This document shows positions 7,309-16,960 of a DNA stretch of 24,038 bases, piece by piece. A program made the translations under genes and the position numbers. The notes under the pieces are model-generated. The model worked only from the letters and a program-made list of their open reading frames with translations, was not told where the DNA came from and ran no database searches. This DNA is from Coptodactyla brooksi (lineage: Eukaryota; Arthropoda; Insecta; Coleoptera; Scarabaeidae): positions 1 to 24,038 of the forward strand of contig JAWQRM010000327.1 of assembly GCA_033557675.1 (NCBI GenBank), in the 5' to 3' direction. Within the stretch, counting starts at the first letter, position 1. The number at the start of each line of letters is the position of its first letter.

Positions 7309-7866
7309 GTCAAACAAAACACCACAAACCAACCGGTGAAACGTCCCAAACTCGAAACAGTGTACTTAGTCATCCGCAAACAGGTGATTCGACCAGCCTT
7401 CCCAAGGCTTCGAAAAGATCCAACTTACGCAGGCCCCTCTATGAAGAAAATTCAACAATGGTAACAGCCAACTGTGCACTGTGTCAGACGTGGTAAATAG
7501 GATTTACAAGGGAACAAAATCTGCTTATATACACGAGAAACAGGATATAGAAGTTACCAACTTAAGACAGCCCTAAAAGATAACATTTACCCAATAGAAA
7601 CGAAATCAAACAACAATCAAAAGTAAATCAAACAGAAGGTAAGAAGATCCTTTCCAAACGAGACGGATTGACTCCCAGAATAAGCTGTAAAAAACAAAAA
7701 CAAAATCTACAGGATCATAGCGGAAGTTCGAAAAGCAGAAACCACTTAACGTCAGTGACTCTAGCACAGAAAATAACCACCACACCACTCACCTTCGGAT
7801 GATAAGCGGTCCAACGAATTGAAGATCTCGTAGAAAATGTTATTAAACATTTAAGGTGAAGTATAA
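7309..7866 (+). repeat. Interspersed repeat E, copy 1, inside the foldback array
   Basis: Matches 22206-22640 and 12660-13290: AAACCAACCGGTGAAACGTC, TTCGAAAAGATCCAACTTAC, AGGCCCCTCTATGAAGAA, AAACAGGATATAGAAGTTACC. Its 3' end TTTAAGGTGAAGT is shared with copy 2. The linker of the foldback unit is present on both sides (7224-7308 and 7868-7945), so E sits within the array. Not recognised as a known element class; frames are broken by stops. Confidence 0.7.
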
Positions 7867-8040
7867 TGAATATATAGATGTAGAAAGGGATTATTTTGAA
7901 TTGTTATTTACTGACTTAATAACAACCAGTAGAAGAAAGTTAAGATAATGTCGATCATTTCCTTAGACAGCCAAGGAATTGTGCATAAGCAGTTCGATCC
8001 CGTTGGACTAGCAATCGATGCACTGTTTCACCTTGAAATA

Positions 8041-8359
8041 CTGCAGATTCTGGCTCATCCCACCTACATGTTTTATTGTATAGGCAACCAAATATATACC
8101 TATGATGGGCGGGGCATGCAGCGGTCTGACTAGAGAGTAAGTGCGCATGCTGCCAATACGACGGTAAGAGGCGTGGTCGTCGAAGCTGTTTGAACGGTTC
8201 AACACCCTGTTGATTGGCTAAAATGGGCACGCCCCCAACCATCGGATTGGCAGCATGCCCACCTACCCTGGAGTTGGACCGCTGCAGGTCACGCCCACCA
8301 TACGTGTATATTTGGTTGCCTTCGAGATAAAGTGTAGGTAGGATGAGCCAGAATCTGCG
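8041..8359. repeat. Foldback element FB1
   Basis: Left arm 8041-8190 and right arm 8235-8359 are imperfect reverse complements: CAGATTCTGGCTCATCC and its complement at the right end, GGCAACCAAATATA, and TGGGCGGGG opposite CACGCCCACC. Arms reach almost to the centre, leaving a short unpaired middle around GAACGGTTCAACACC. No transposase; resembles a non-autonomous foldback or MITE. Confidence 0.85.
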
Positions 8360-8579
8360 GTTCTGGTTCATTCATCATTAGTTGATTACGTTTAAGTCGT
8401 CCTGGAAAGTATACAGATGCAGAAAGGGACTATTTTGAATTGTTATTTACTGACTTAATAACAACCAGTAGAAGAAAATTAAGATAATGTCGATCATTTT
8501 CTTGGGCAGCCAAGGAATTGTGCATAAACAGTTCGTTCCAGTTGGACTAGCAATCGATGTACTGTTTTACCTTGAAATC

Positions 8580-8900
8580 CTGTGGATTCTGGCTCATCCC
8601 ACCTATATGTTTTATTGCATAGATAACCAAATATATATCAATGATGGACGTGGCATGCAGCGGTCTGGCTAGAGAGTAAATGGGCATGCTGCCAATCCGA
8701 CGGTAGGAGGTGTGGTCGTCGAAGCTGTTTGAACGGTTCAACACCCTGTTGATTGGCTAAAATGGGCACACCCCCAACCATCGGATTAGCAGCATGCCCA
8801 CTTACCCCGGAGTTGGACCGCTGCAGGTCACGCCCACCATACGTGTATATTTAGTTGCCTTCGGGATAAAGTGTAGGTAGGATGAGCCAGAACTTACGGT
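8580..8900. repeat. Foldback element FB2
   Basis: Same structure as FB1, with arms starting at TGGATTCTGGCTCATCC and ending near GGATGAGCCAGAAC. Close in sequence to FB1 throughout, including the linker, which indicates recent tandem duplication of the whole unit. Confidence 0.85.
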
Positions 8901-9136
8901 TCTGGTTCATTCATCATTATTTGATATTATTATTGACATTATTAACTCTTAAGTCGTCCTGGAGAGTATACAGATGTAGAAAGGGACTATTTTGAATTGT
9001 TATTTACTGACTTAATAACAACCAGTACAAGAAAATTAAAATAATGTCGATCATTTCCTTGGACAGGCAAGGAATTGTGCATAAGCAGTTCGTTCCAGTT
9101 GGACTAGCAATCGATGCAGTGTTTTACCTTGAAATG

Positions 9137-9420
9137 CTGCGGATTTTGGCTCATCCAACCTACATGTTTTATTGCATAGGCAACTAAATATATACCTATG
9201 ATGGGCGTGGCATGCAGTGGTCTGACTAGAGAGTAAGTGGGCATGCTGCCAATTCGACAGTAGGAGGCGTGATCGTAGGAGCTGTTGGACATGCCCCCAA
9301 CCATCGGATTGGCAGCATGCCCACCCACCCTGGGATTGGACCGCTGCAGGCCACGCCTACCATACGTGTGTATTTGGTGGCCTACGAGATAAAATGTAGG
9401 CGGTATGAACTAGAATCTGC
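9137..9420. repeat. Foldback element FB3 (central deletion)
   Basis: Same arms as FB1 and FB2, but about 40 bases in the centre (the GAACGGTTCAACACCCTGTT part) are missing, so GGAGCTGTTGGACATGCCCC joins the arms. Its linker is intact on the left and decays to the right of 9450. Confidence 0.8.
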
Positions 9421-9490
9421 GGTTCTGGCTCATCTATCATTATTTGATTGACTTTTAAGTCATCGTATAGAGTATATAGTTGCAGTTTTG

Positions 9491-10847
9491 AATGAACAAA
9501 ACAAATTTTTCGAAAAAACTTTGTATTTAGTGACCTAATAACATTCTGTCGGAACACGCAGCTCTTCTTCGCGATTGCGTACATTTCTCCTGAACGTATT
9601 ACTGTCGTTCCCGCGACTGGGGTATTTTAATGTATGCATTAAACAGGCGGTGCCTCGGGCAATAACTCGATACAGCCCGCGGGAGTACTGCGGAGGCGGT
9701 ACGCCTTGATGCGCAAATTGAAATTGAGCCATTTCCCCAAAACGTTCCCCGATCGCGATTATTTCTCGGAGGACGTCGCGGCGTCTGCGTCTCTCGCGTT
9801 TCGATTCGATAACTATCGCGTTATGCGATAAAACTGTCTGCGGCGTTTCGTGCGGGAGGACCGGGCGATATAATATTTCACGAGATGCCCCGTCAAGTTT
9901 AATTTTAGCTAGTAGTCACCGGGGGTCCCGCCATAAATTACGTTTACACCTGCGGAGTGCTCCACCGGAAAGTAATATCTAATAATTTTCGCCGCGGGTC
10001 CGCTTTCGGTCATCGGATTGTTTTTACGGCGCTTTTATGGCACCGCTTTATAGTCTGCCCTTAATGGCGAGATTAAACGTCGATCATGGTGTGAGCGGGG
10101 TTCCTCATTTAACTCGATATAGAGGAATAGGTGCCGAACATTACTAAGCTACTCGAGAATTGTAAACATTCCCGAAAAGGGGAAAACGAATTTCTGCGCG
10201 AACGCAGGGGCGTGCGAAACGCGTCTCTGCCATTACAATTGCTCAATTTAAATTTAAATTGCTTTTTCAACGTTTTAATTAACAGAGGGCGCCGTAAAAA
10301 CTGTACGAATCGAAACGAGCCGCGACAAACGCCCGGGTGTTTTTTTTTTTTATTTGGTTTTTGTTTGTTTCGGGCGGAGGAAAGACAAAACTTATAACCT
10401 GCGCATGAATATGACGCTAGCAATTTGAAAAAAAGGGCCCCGCTTAATTTGGAAACGCTCGTTCGCGTAGTGTGTCTTTTGTTTCGCGCGAACGCGGCGG
10501 ATTAAAACGTAGGAAAACCGGAAGTTGAGGGGGTGTGGAAGGGGCACACGAAGCTTCTTTAGAAAACACCACTTTCAATGTTCGATGTCTAGTCCACGCT
10601 TAGTCACGTGAAGAGCAACACTAGAAAGATCGTGAGCAGCGCGGAAGGGTGGAGCACTATGTGTCCGGAAGAGTCGCTCCTTACTGAAACAAAAGAAAGT
10701 AATTGTTAAATTTGTCTTCTACATTCCTATAGTTCATTTTTTGAAAAGAGATCAACGAAGGTCATACTAGGGAAAATGTGTCGATTGATATCACAATTCG
10801 GAGGTTACAATAATTGAATATTAATTACTCTGTCAAATGTTTACCTA
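9491..10847. other. Unique CpG-rich spacer; no gene recognised
   Basis: Dense in CpG (for example TCGCGGCGTCTGCGTCTCTC near 9775 and GCGCGAACGCGGCGG near 10485), with a pure T run near 10340. Open frames are 60-104 codons, overlap on both strands and show no domain. Such composition is common in hymenopteran noncoding DNA (inference). Conserved noncoding sequence is possible but cannot be judged from one genome. Confidence 0.5.
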
Positions 10848-10875
10848 TGGAGGTGCCGGAACACCCGCACCTCCA
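10848..10875. repeat. Hairpin related to the start of repeat D
   Basis: Perfect 9-base arms TGGAGGTGC and GCACCTCCA around a 10-base loop (CGGAACACCC). The same block, with the pairing partly decayed, occurs at 21386-21413 (GAGGCGCCGGAACACCCGTA). In both places an ACACAAACAC-like sequence follows, so it is part of a dispersed repeat. Confidence 0.75.
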
Positions 10876-10903
10876 GCAAAAATTCAAACACTAACACAGG
10901 AGT

Positions 10904-11195
10904 TCTTGAAATAAACTATTCTTTTCTGTTTGCCCTTTGTGACGAGGTACTTTTATTGTTCTTCGATGAGGGGTAGTACTACTAGGAATACATTATCACT
11001 ACATTATGAATTATGTGAATTCTGAATTTACATTATGAATATGAATTATGAATATGTTCTGAATCAACTATGAATAATCTATTCTTAATCTAGCGCCACT
11101 ATTGATTATTGAGGTGACTGATCTGCTGCCTCAGCACCTTTCGCTGGGTCACGGTTAGCGTTTATTGTTTTACTGCATTCTCCACCTACTAATGA
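10904..11195 (-). repeat. Interspersed repeat C, copy c
   Basis: Reverse complement of the family at 15004-15332, starting at GTCATTAGTAGGTGGAGAAT and so lacking the first ~40 bases. Contains AATAAAAGTACCTCGT and ATTCAT-type short repeats. Its right (5') edge joins directly to the mariner/Tc-like relic at 11196; its left edge adjoins the D hairpin. Confidence 0.8.
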
Positions 11196-11555
11196 CTTTT
11201 CCTCCTTTTCAACAAAGTAAGCACCGACGATCCCTAACTTGGAAATTCCGCAGTAGTCACTTTTTCACTATGGAGAGAGGTCTTTAGTACAGCTTTCGTG
11301 GATTCTCTGCTGCCCAATACCTACAGTTCTGCTTGTTTACGTATCCATTTAAATGAAAATATGCTTCGTCAGTCATCATTATCACGGCATCAGGGCCATC
11401 AGCAAAAATGGCGGGTATTTTCATACAAAACTCTCTGCGCTGTGCAAAATCACTTTCGGTCAGCTGTTGCATAATGATTATCTCGTAGTTTATCACTGTT
11501 TCTAAAAAAACTGCTTCACGATAAACACGCGATGCTCAAAAGTTTATGCTGCCAT
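11196..11555 (-). pseudogene. Mariner/Tc-like transposase relic, internally deleted
   Basis: Minus strand. An ATG at 11555 is followed, after one stop, by TFEHRVFIVKQFF, the N-terminal motif of an arthropod transposase family (N-terminal helix-turn-helix, DDE domain behind it). About 40 bases later a 70-codon frame (11284-11496) runs into the DDE domain: ESDFAQRREFC, VIMMTDEAYFHLNGYVNKQN, CRYWAAENPR. The D of TDEA is the expected first catalytic Asp. After a stop and a frameshift, CGISKLGIVGAYFVEKEEK continues the match. The DNA-binding region and the rest of the catalytic domain are gone, and repeat C interrupts the 3' side. Nonfunctional. Confidence 0.85.
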
Positions 11556-11652
11556 GGCTACAACTGCAGTACCTGCACTGACCGTTGGCGGTGTTGCGAG
11601 GTTGTCACCACTCTCTTTACAAAATACTAGCCAATCAAGAAACGTGCGTTTT

Positions 11653-11862
11653 CTTCAATATATCGCTCTGATAGCACATGAGGCGCTCAGTCCGCTTTGA
11701 ATAGGAAGCAAACAACATTGTCTATGTTTGTTATATATCCGATTAGTAAACTTTCCGTAGTGGTGCCCCTCAATAAACATAAACAAAGTAAGTAGATGTA
11801 GTTTTGCGTGCAAATCAGATAGATGATACTCGCAATCAACGAGTTTGTAAGTACAACAAACT
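11653..11862 (-). repeat. Interspersed repeat B, copy 2
   Basis: Reverse complement of 1831-2028, colinear over about 200 bases with small indels (CACCACTACGG is present here and absent from copy 1). It abuts the transposase relic. A 68-codon frame (11687-11893) overlaps it but is not conserved with copy 1. Confidence 0.8.
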
Positions 11863-11894
11863 TACTAATCAGGATAAACTTCGTTATCGTCAAT

Positions 11895-12204
11895 TTCGTT
11901 TAGAAGTTTTCTTTTAAATAAATACGAAAGAAAGTAAGATTAAGCCCAGTGAGCAAAATTCAAGATATAAAATTTTTTTAACAACCTTGCACATTACAAT
12001 TTGTCGCTGTGACATTCAGCAATGAATAAAACAATGTCCTTTGACATGAGAGGAATATGCCCTGTCACATCCTTATAATACTTAACCTAAAAATATACTT
12101 GGGCTACTTTAACTAATCAGTTGACTAGGTGTGTAATTTGCGCTTGTGTAATTAACTAATCAATTTCAACAATGGTATTCGTTTAGAAGTTTTTTAAATG
12201 AATA
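11895..12204 (+). repeat. Short direct repeats flanking a ~280-bp segment
   Basis: TTCGTTTAGAAGTTTTCTTT at 11895 and TTCGTTTAGAAGTTTTTTAA at 12178 are near-identical over 27-30 bases. The intervening AT-rich DNA has no recognised feature. It could be an insertion with long target duplications or a local duplication. Confidence 0.5.
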
Positions 12205-12534
12205 TAATTGGGATTAATGAATATAATCAATCCAGAATTAGCCAAAATATGCTTTCGGTGCAGCTCCATCCGCAGTTGCAGTTCCGGACCCCTTCGAAAC
12301 TCCACGTACAGTCACGGATTAAATTGTTCACGAACACTGGCGTTCCAGACTCCAACGTCTGCTACTACCTCCGGGAATAAGAAGTCCATCTGATGCGATG
12401 ACAAACTCGTTTGCCACGAAGCCGATGACCGCTTGTCCACGTGTTTCACAAAATGGTGGAGGAGAAAAAAATACGTCAGTTCCCCACACAGCAAAATGGT
12501 GGCATTAAAACCAAATAAGGGTAAAAGACCTAAA
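12205..12534. other. Spacer; no gene recognised
   Basis: Moderately GC-rich in 12260-12440. Overlapping frames of 60-84 codons occur on both strands (12198-12380, 12208-12393, 12312-12566) without recognisable motifs. Confidence 0.4.
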
Positions 12535-13290
12535 GAAGAAATACAAGAAATCGCCTCATCACTCAACTTCAGGTGATAAACTGTCCAACGTAATTAAAGA
12601 TCTCTACATATTAGTCCGATTAAAGGTTGAAAGGACGTCGCCAAAAAAAAAATTCCAAACCAAATACCACAAACCAATCGGCGAAACGTCCCAAACTCGA
12701 AGCAGTGTAGTTGGTCATCCGCAAATATGCGATTCCACCAAGCTTCCTAAGGCTTCGAAAAGATCCAACTTACACAGGCTCCTCTATAAAGAAAATGCGA
12801 CAAGCGTGGTAAAGAGAACTTACGAGGGAAGAAAATAGCTTATATAAACGAAAAACAAGAAATACAAGTTACCAACTTAAGAAACACTGTAAGAAAAAAA
12901 AACACGCAACACCCAAAAGTAAATCAAACAGAAGGTAAGAAAATCCTTTCCAAACAAGACAGATTGACGCCAGCGAATCTAACACAGAAAACAACCACCA
13001 CACCAGTCACCTTCGGATGACAAATGGTCCAACGTAATTGAAGATCTCTACAGAAACGATCCAACTTACACAGGTTCCTTCATAAAGAAAATTCAATAAC
13101 GGCAGTGGTAAACTGTACAGCTAGAATAGGCTGTAAACAGCGAAAACAATACCACCTAACGATTAACAAACAATGCCATCTGCAGGATTGTAACAAAAAA
13201 TAAACACCAAGAAGCTACTCAAACCGAAGATAAAAATGAAATCATTACATAACGAACATATATATTGGGAAATAGTTACTAAGTATTTAA
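12535..13290 (+). repeat. Interspersed repeat E, copy 2
   Basis: Carries the E modules in order, partly duplicated: TCACTCAACTTCAGGTGATA, CAAATACCACAAACCAATCG, TTCGAAAAGATCCAACTTAC, then a second CAGTCACCTTCGGATGA module at about 12998, a second GATCCAACTTACACAGG at 13061 and the 3' end TTTAAGGTGAAG. Many stops; no recognised protein. Confidence 0.7.
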
Positions 13291-14248
13291 GGTGAAGTTA
13301 TATTTGCCTTGTGTGATATGTGCTGAGATGAGATAGATTGTTTTCGTTGTTTAACTGTCAGTTTCGACAGTTGATAAAGTTATCAAATGGCTTTCAATTA
13401 GGTTCTAGATTTCAACACAAGCCAAATGAAACACAAAAAAGTCCAGTACAAAACAGAAAATAAATTTATATTGAAGTTATATTAAATTTACATTAACTTT
13501 TCATAATTATGACGGACAAAATTGTCAAAGAGCTTTTGCTAATTTCGTTCCGCGCATAAATATTTACGCTCTCGACGATATTGTGAGTTCAAAAGCAATT
13601 TGCGCGTGACGTTTTCCGGGAATTAGCGGGAAAACTTTGAACTGCGAAAACCAGTTGCTCGCACGTCTTTTGCCCCGTTGTGCCTGCCGCAAACCTGCAC
13701 GAGCGTGCGGGGCCGCCACGCGCCGTCCTGCTGCGAACATTCCTGCGGTATGTAATCGATAGCGAAATTGCCGCCCTCTTGTAATCAAATGGAGTTTTCG
13801 CAGATCGTTTACCCCCTCGGTTAACTTGATATTTCCCCCCGGCCTTGTTTTGCGATGGCGGACTTTGCACGTAAGGCGAATCGGCATCGAAAGGCTATCG
13901 ATTTTCGCGCTCTCCGTTGTTTTCTAACCCTTATCCTCCTCGGAATGCCCCATCGACTCGATTCTGTGGCTCGAGGTGATTCCGACAATTGACTTTCCCC
14001 GCATTCGATGGCATTTTTTCAAATGAACATAACACCGTTATAGTGTTAATTGATATTGTTAATTGATGCGCTCTGATATTATCGAAAATTATGCGTAGCG
14101 GCGATTCATTATTTAGTAACAGCCAATTAAGCTCTTGGGTTAATGAGCAATTTTGCCCAGTTTTATTCGGTGGATATTATATCAGTGATTCACAACTGGT
14201 ATAAACATGGTAATTAGTTTAATTTATGTACTTTCAGTTCTAAAAATT
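13291..14248. other. Unique spacer, CpG-rich at 13550-13990; no gene recognised
   Basis: The CpG-rich centre holds two overlapping minus-strand frames (107 and 93 codons, 13564-13887) typical of stop-poor GC-rich DNA. Their residues (many Arg, Ala, Gln) show no domain. Confidence 0.45.
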
Positions 14249-15003
14249 ATATTAATTGTATATCAATATTCGTATCCACAAATCTACATTGTAGGGCAAA
14301 AAATGTAGCAGATTTGGATGTCCTCCAAGTAACAGTGACCTTGACTGTCATATTGCTCACTGTTTTGTTATATTTATTATTTACTATACTTTCTGTTATC
14401 ATATTCGGCCCAAAAAGTATGACTTCAATCTTGTCTTCGTTAATATGTAATAATATTAATATCAACACATCCATAAACTGCATTGCAAGGCGAAAATACA
14501 GTTGGATAACGTATACATAAAAGTGACCTTGACAGTACTCACTATCACAAATATTATATTTACTATACTTTCTGTTATCATCTGAAATTGATACCAACAC
14601 GTCCACAAACCATATTGTAGGGCGAAAAATGTAGTAGAGTTGGATATTGTATACCTAAAAGTGTCCTTGACAGTGACATTGCTCACCATTTACCATATTT
14701 CTTACTACACCTGCTGTAATTATTTGTAATCGAAAAAATCTTAGTCTTAATTTTGTTTTCGTTAATAGGTAACGAAATTAATATCATTACGTCCACAATC
14801 TACCTTGTACAGTAAAAAAGTGTAGCAGAGTTGGATATCATTAATAATAATATTGCTCATTGCTTAATATGTTTACTAAACTTTCAGTTATCCTTTTTTA
14901 CCCAAAAAGCATTACCTGTCTTGCTTTCGTTAATATGCAACAAAGTGAATATTATTATGTCCACTATCCACATTGTAGATCGAGAACTGTAGTAGAGTTG
15001 GAT
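14249..15003 (+). repeat. Satellite array, block 1 (~185-190-bp monomer)
   Basis: Monomers repeat in head-to-tail order: AAGTGACCTTGACAGT, ATATTGCTCACTGTT, TTTCTGTTATCAT, CCAAAAAG, TTGTTTTCGTTAATATGTAA, CGAAATTAATATCA, CACATCCACAA, ATTGTAGGGCGAAAAATGTA, GAGTTGGATATCG. The TGACCTTGA anchor stands at 14336 and 14524 (spacing 188) and a mutated one at 14662 (spacing 138, a shortened monomer). Open frames here on both strands follow the monomer and are not genes. Confidence 0.9.
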
Positions 15004-15332
15004 TGTGGTGGATCGAGTGCAAGGTTAGGCCTCGATAAACACATACATTCATTAGTAGGTCGAGAATGCAGTGAACAATAAATGCTAACCGTGACCCACT
15101 GAAAGGTACTGAGGTAGCAGCTCAGTCACCTTAATATGTAGTATATAAGCGCTGTTAGGTTAAGAATAGATATTCATTATTCAGTTCATAGTAGACATGT
15201 ATTCATAATTCAGTATTCAGATTCAGAATGCAGTATTCATGATGTAGTCTTAGTACAACCCCTGCATTGAAGAACAATAAAAGTACCTCGCCCCAAAAGG
15301 ACCAACAACACAAGAAAGTAGTATATTTCAAG
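15004..15332 (+). repeat. Interspersed repeat C, copy b (most complete)
   Basis: Inserted in the satellite: the left flank ends AGAGTTGGAT and the right flank resumes TATCCTATACGTAAAAG, which together restore the monomer. Contains TATATAAG (15142-15149), TATTCAT/ATTCAG short repeats and AATAAA (15276-15281). The 3' end, TTTCAAGA, matches copy c. A 2-3-base target duplication is possible but ambiguous. Confidence 0.85.
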
Positions 15333-16280
15333 ATATCCTATACGTAAAAGTGACCTTGACAGTGATATTGCTCACTATCATATTTCCTACGTACTACACC
15401 TGCTACTATTATTCATCACCTAAAGGGCATTATCTCAGTCTTGTTTTCATTAATATGCAGCAAAGCTATAATATCCATAATTCATATTGTAGGTCGAGAA
15501 CTGTAGTAGAGTTGGATATCGTTTGGATAAAAGTGACCTTGACAGTAATATTGCTCACTGTTCGCATTTTTTTTCCCAAGAAGTATTATCTCGGTTTTGT
15601 TTCACTTTCCTTATTGGCAAAAAATGTAGATATCGGCTATGTAGAGGTGACCTTGACCGATATTGCTCACTGTTTATTATATTTACTATTTACTACACTT
15701 TCTGTTATCATTTTGGGCCCACAAAGCATGATCTCTATCTTGTTTTTCCTGATTTGTAACGAAATTAATATCAGCACATCCATAAACCATGTTGTAGGGA
15801 AATAATGTAGCAGAGTTAGTTATCGTCTGGATAAAAGTGACCTTGACAGTAATATTGCTCACTGTTTGCAAAGTTTATTATTTTTCGTTAATATGTAATG
15901 AAATTAATATAATCACATGCGCAAACTACATTGTAAAGCGAAAAATTTAGCAAAATTGGATATCGTATGCGTAGAAGTGACCTTGACAGTGATATAGTTC
16001 ACTGTTTACCATATTTTCTACCTATTATACCTGCTATTATTATTCGTCACGCAAACAACATGATATTAGTCTTCTTTTCATTAATATGTAACGAAGTTAA
16101 TATCATTACGTCCACAATGCAAAAAAAATGCAGTAGAGTTGGATATCATCCCCGTATAAGTGATATGCTCATTGCTTAATATATTCACCAAACCTTCAGT
16201 TATCATTTTTCACCTAAAAAGCATTCTCTTAGTGTTGTTTTCATTAATGTGCAACAAAGTTAATATTATTATGTCCACAA
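15333..16280 (+). repeat. Satellite array, block 2
   Basis: TGACCTTGA at 15351, 15534, 15648, 15838 and 15978 gives spacings of 183, 114, 190 and 140, so full monomers alternate with shortened ones. Next to it, ACAGTGA and TCACTGT can pair around a 6-base loop in some copies (best at 15985-16005). The last monomer (near 16160) has lost the TGACCTTGA anchor. The 151-codon plus-strand frame at 15350-15805 spans several monomers and is an artefact. Confidence 0.9.
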
Positions 16281-16506
16281 TCTAGAAATACTAATTTTTT
16301 GTTGTTGTTTCTTTGGACCGAAATACTTTTATTGTCTTCGATGAGGGGTTGTACTATGACTATATTACACCATTGTAGCTATGCATAATTGCACTATCAG
16401 TTATGAATCTACGAATCATGAATAATCTATTATTAACCCAACTGCGCTATATACTAATTGTTGAGGTGGCTGAGCTGCTACCTCAGCACCTTTCGGTGGG
16501 TCACGG
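16281..16506 (-). repeat. Interspersed repeat C, copy d (5'-truncated)
   Basis: Reverse orientation relative to copy b, beginning at CCGTGACCCACCGAAAGGTG and so lacking about 90 bases of the 5' part. Keeps ACAATAAAAGTATTTCGG and ends at TATTTCTAGA. The satellite on its two sides is not contiguous (about 130 bases of a monomer are missing), so insertion was accompanied by a deletion or followed by unequal exchange. Confidence 0.85.
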
Positions 16507-16610
16507 TATTACCTCACTCTTGTTTTCGTTAATACGTAATGAAATTAATACATTACATTCCCAGTTCATATTGTAGGGTGAAAATTGTAGTGGTGTTAGA
16601 TTCAATTACT
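16507..16610 (+). repeat. Satellite array, block 3 (last partial monomer)
   Basis: Retains TTGTTTTCGTTAATACGTAA, TGAAATTAATA, CATATTGTAGGGTGAAAA and GTGTTAGAT, then loses similarity to the monomer. Confidence 0.8.
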
Positions 16611-16670
16611 AAAATCAACACACTCCTGAATCACAACAACTTCATATATTTTTAATAGTATTCTAACTAC

Positions 16671-16944
16671 TTACAATAATTGGGTTTTAATTATCTTATC
16701 CTTTTTCTCAGCAGGCGAAAAAAGTATGGACGCAGGTGTAGGGCCAGGGCTCTTATTAAATGATCGTATGAAGCGCTACGCTGGATTTCTCTGGTGTATG
16801 ATATTTAAAGTGGGGTAAGTGCCTTTTATACCTAACTCTAAGGAACCTAGGCGTTTGTCCTATGTAACTTTTATTGCAATTTAATCTTTTATCTTTTGGA
16901 TCACCTTTGCGACTTTCAATGGTGGTGTTGTTAGTAAAAACCAC
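16671..16944 (-). pseudogene. PLE GIY-YIG endonuclease C-terminus, copy 5
   Basis: Minus strand. The frame opens with an RT-to-endonuclease linker (NTTIESRKGDPKDK), lacks the GIY half and continues RLNCNKSYIGQTPRFL, the YIG half with the following Arg-rich helix. HLPHFKYHTPEKSSVALH matches copies 1-3. After a stop and deletion the C-terminus resumes as SPGPTPASILFSPAEKKDK and ends at TAA 16671-16673. Downstream it matches the start of the terminal repeat of copy 3 for ~30 bases and then stops short of the hammerhead region. Same family as 3419-3723, with complementary deletions. Confidence 0.85.
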
Positions 16945-16960
16945 ATTAAAATCGAACTTT

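Larger units (their letters stand above)
7867..9490 (+). repeat. Tandem array of three ~540-557-bp units, each containing a foldback element
   Basis: The linker TATTTTGAATTGTTATTTAC recurs at 7892, 8431 and 8988, giving periods of 539 and 557. The difference comes mostly from an inserted ATTATTATTGACATTATTA-like stretch near 8925. Each unit is linker, GTCGATCATT...AAGGAATTGTGCATAA, then foldback element, then TTAAGTCGTCCTGG. The linker has decayed in FB0 and after 9450. The minus-strand frame at 7955-8371 (138 codons) is a by-product of the foldback arms. Confidence 0.85.

Noticed and set aside
7309..7400. GAAACGTCCC in repeat E as half of another hammerhead
   Set aside because: No CTGANGA half or stem II at suitable distance in any E copy.
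7955..8371. 138-codon minus-strand frame
   Set aside because: Covers both arms of foldback element FB1 and is broken in FB2 and FB3.
15350..15805. 151-codon plus-strand open frame
   Set aside because: It spans several satellite monomers and changes register with monomer deletions; a repeat by-product.
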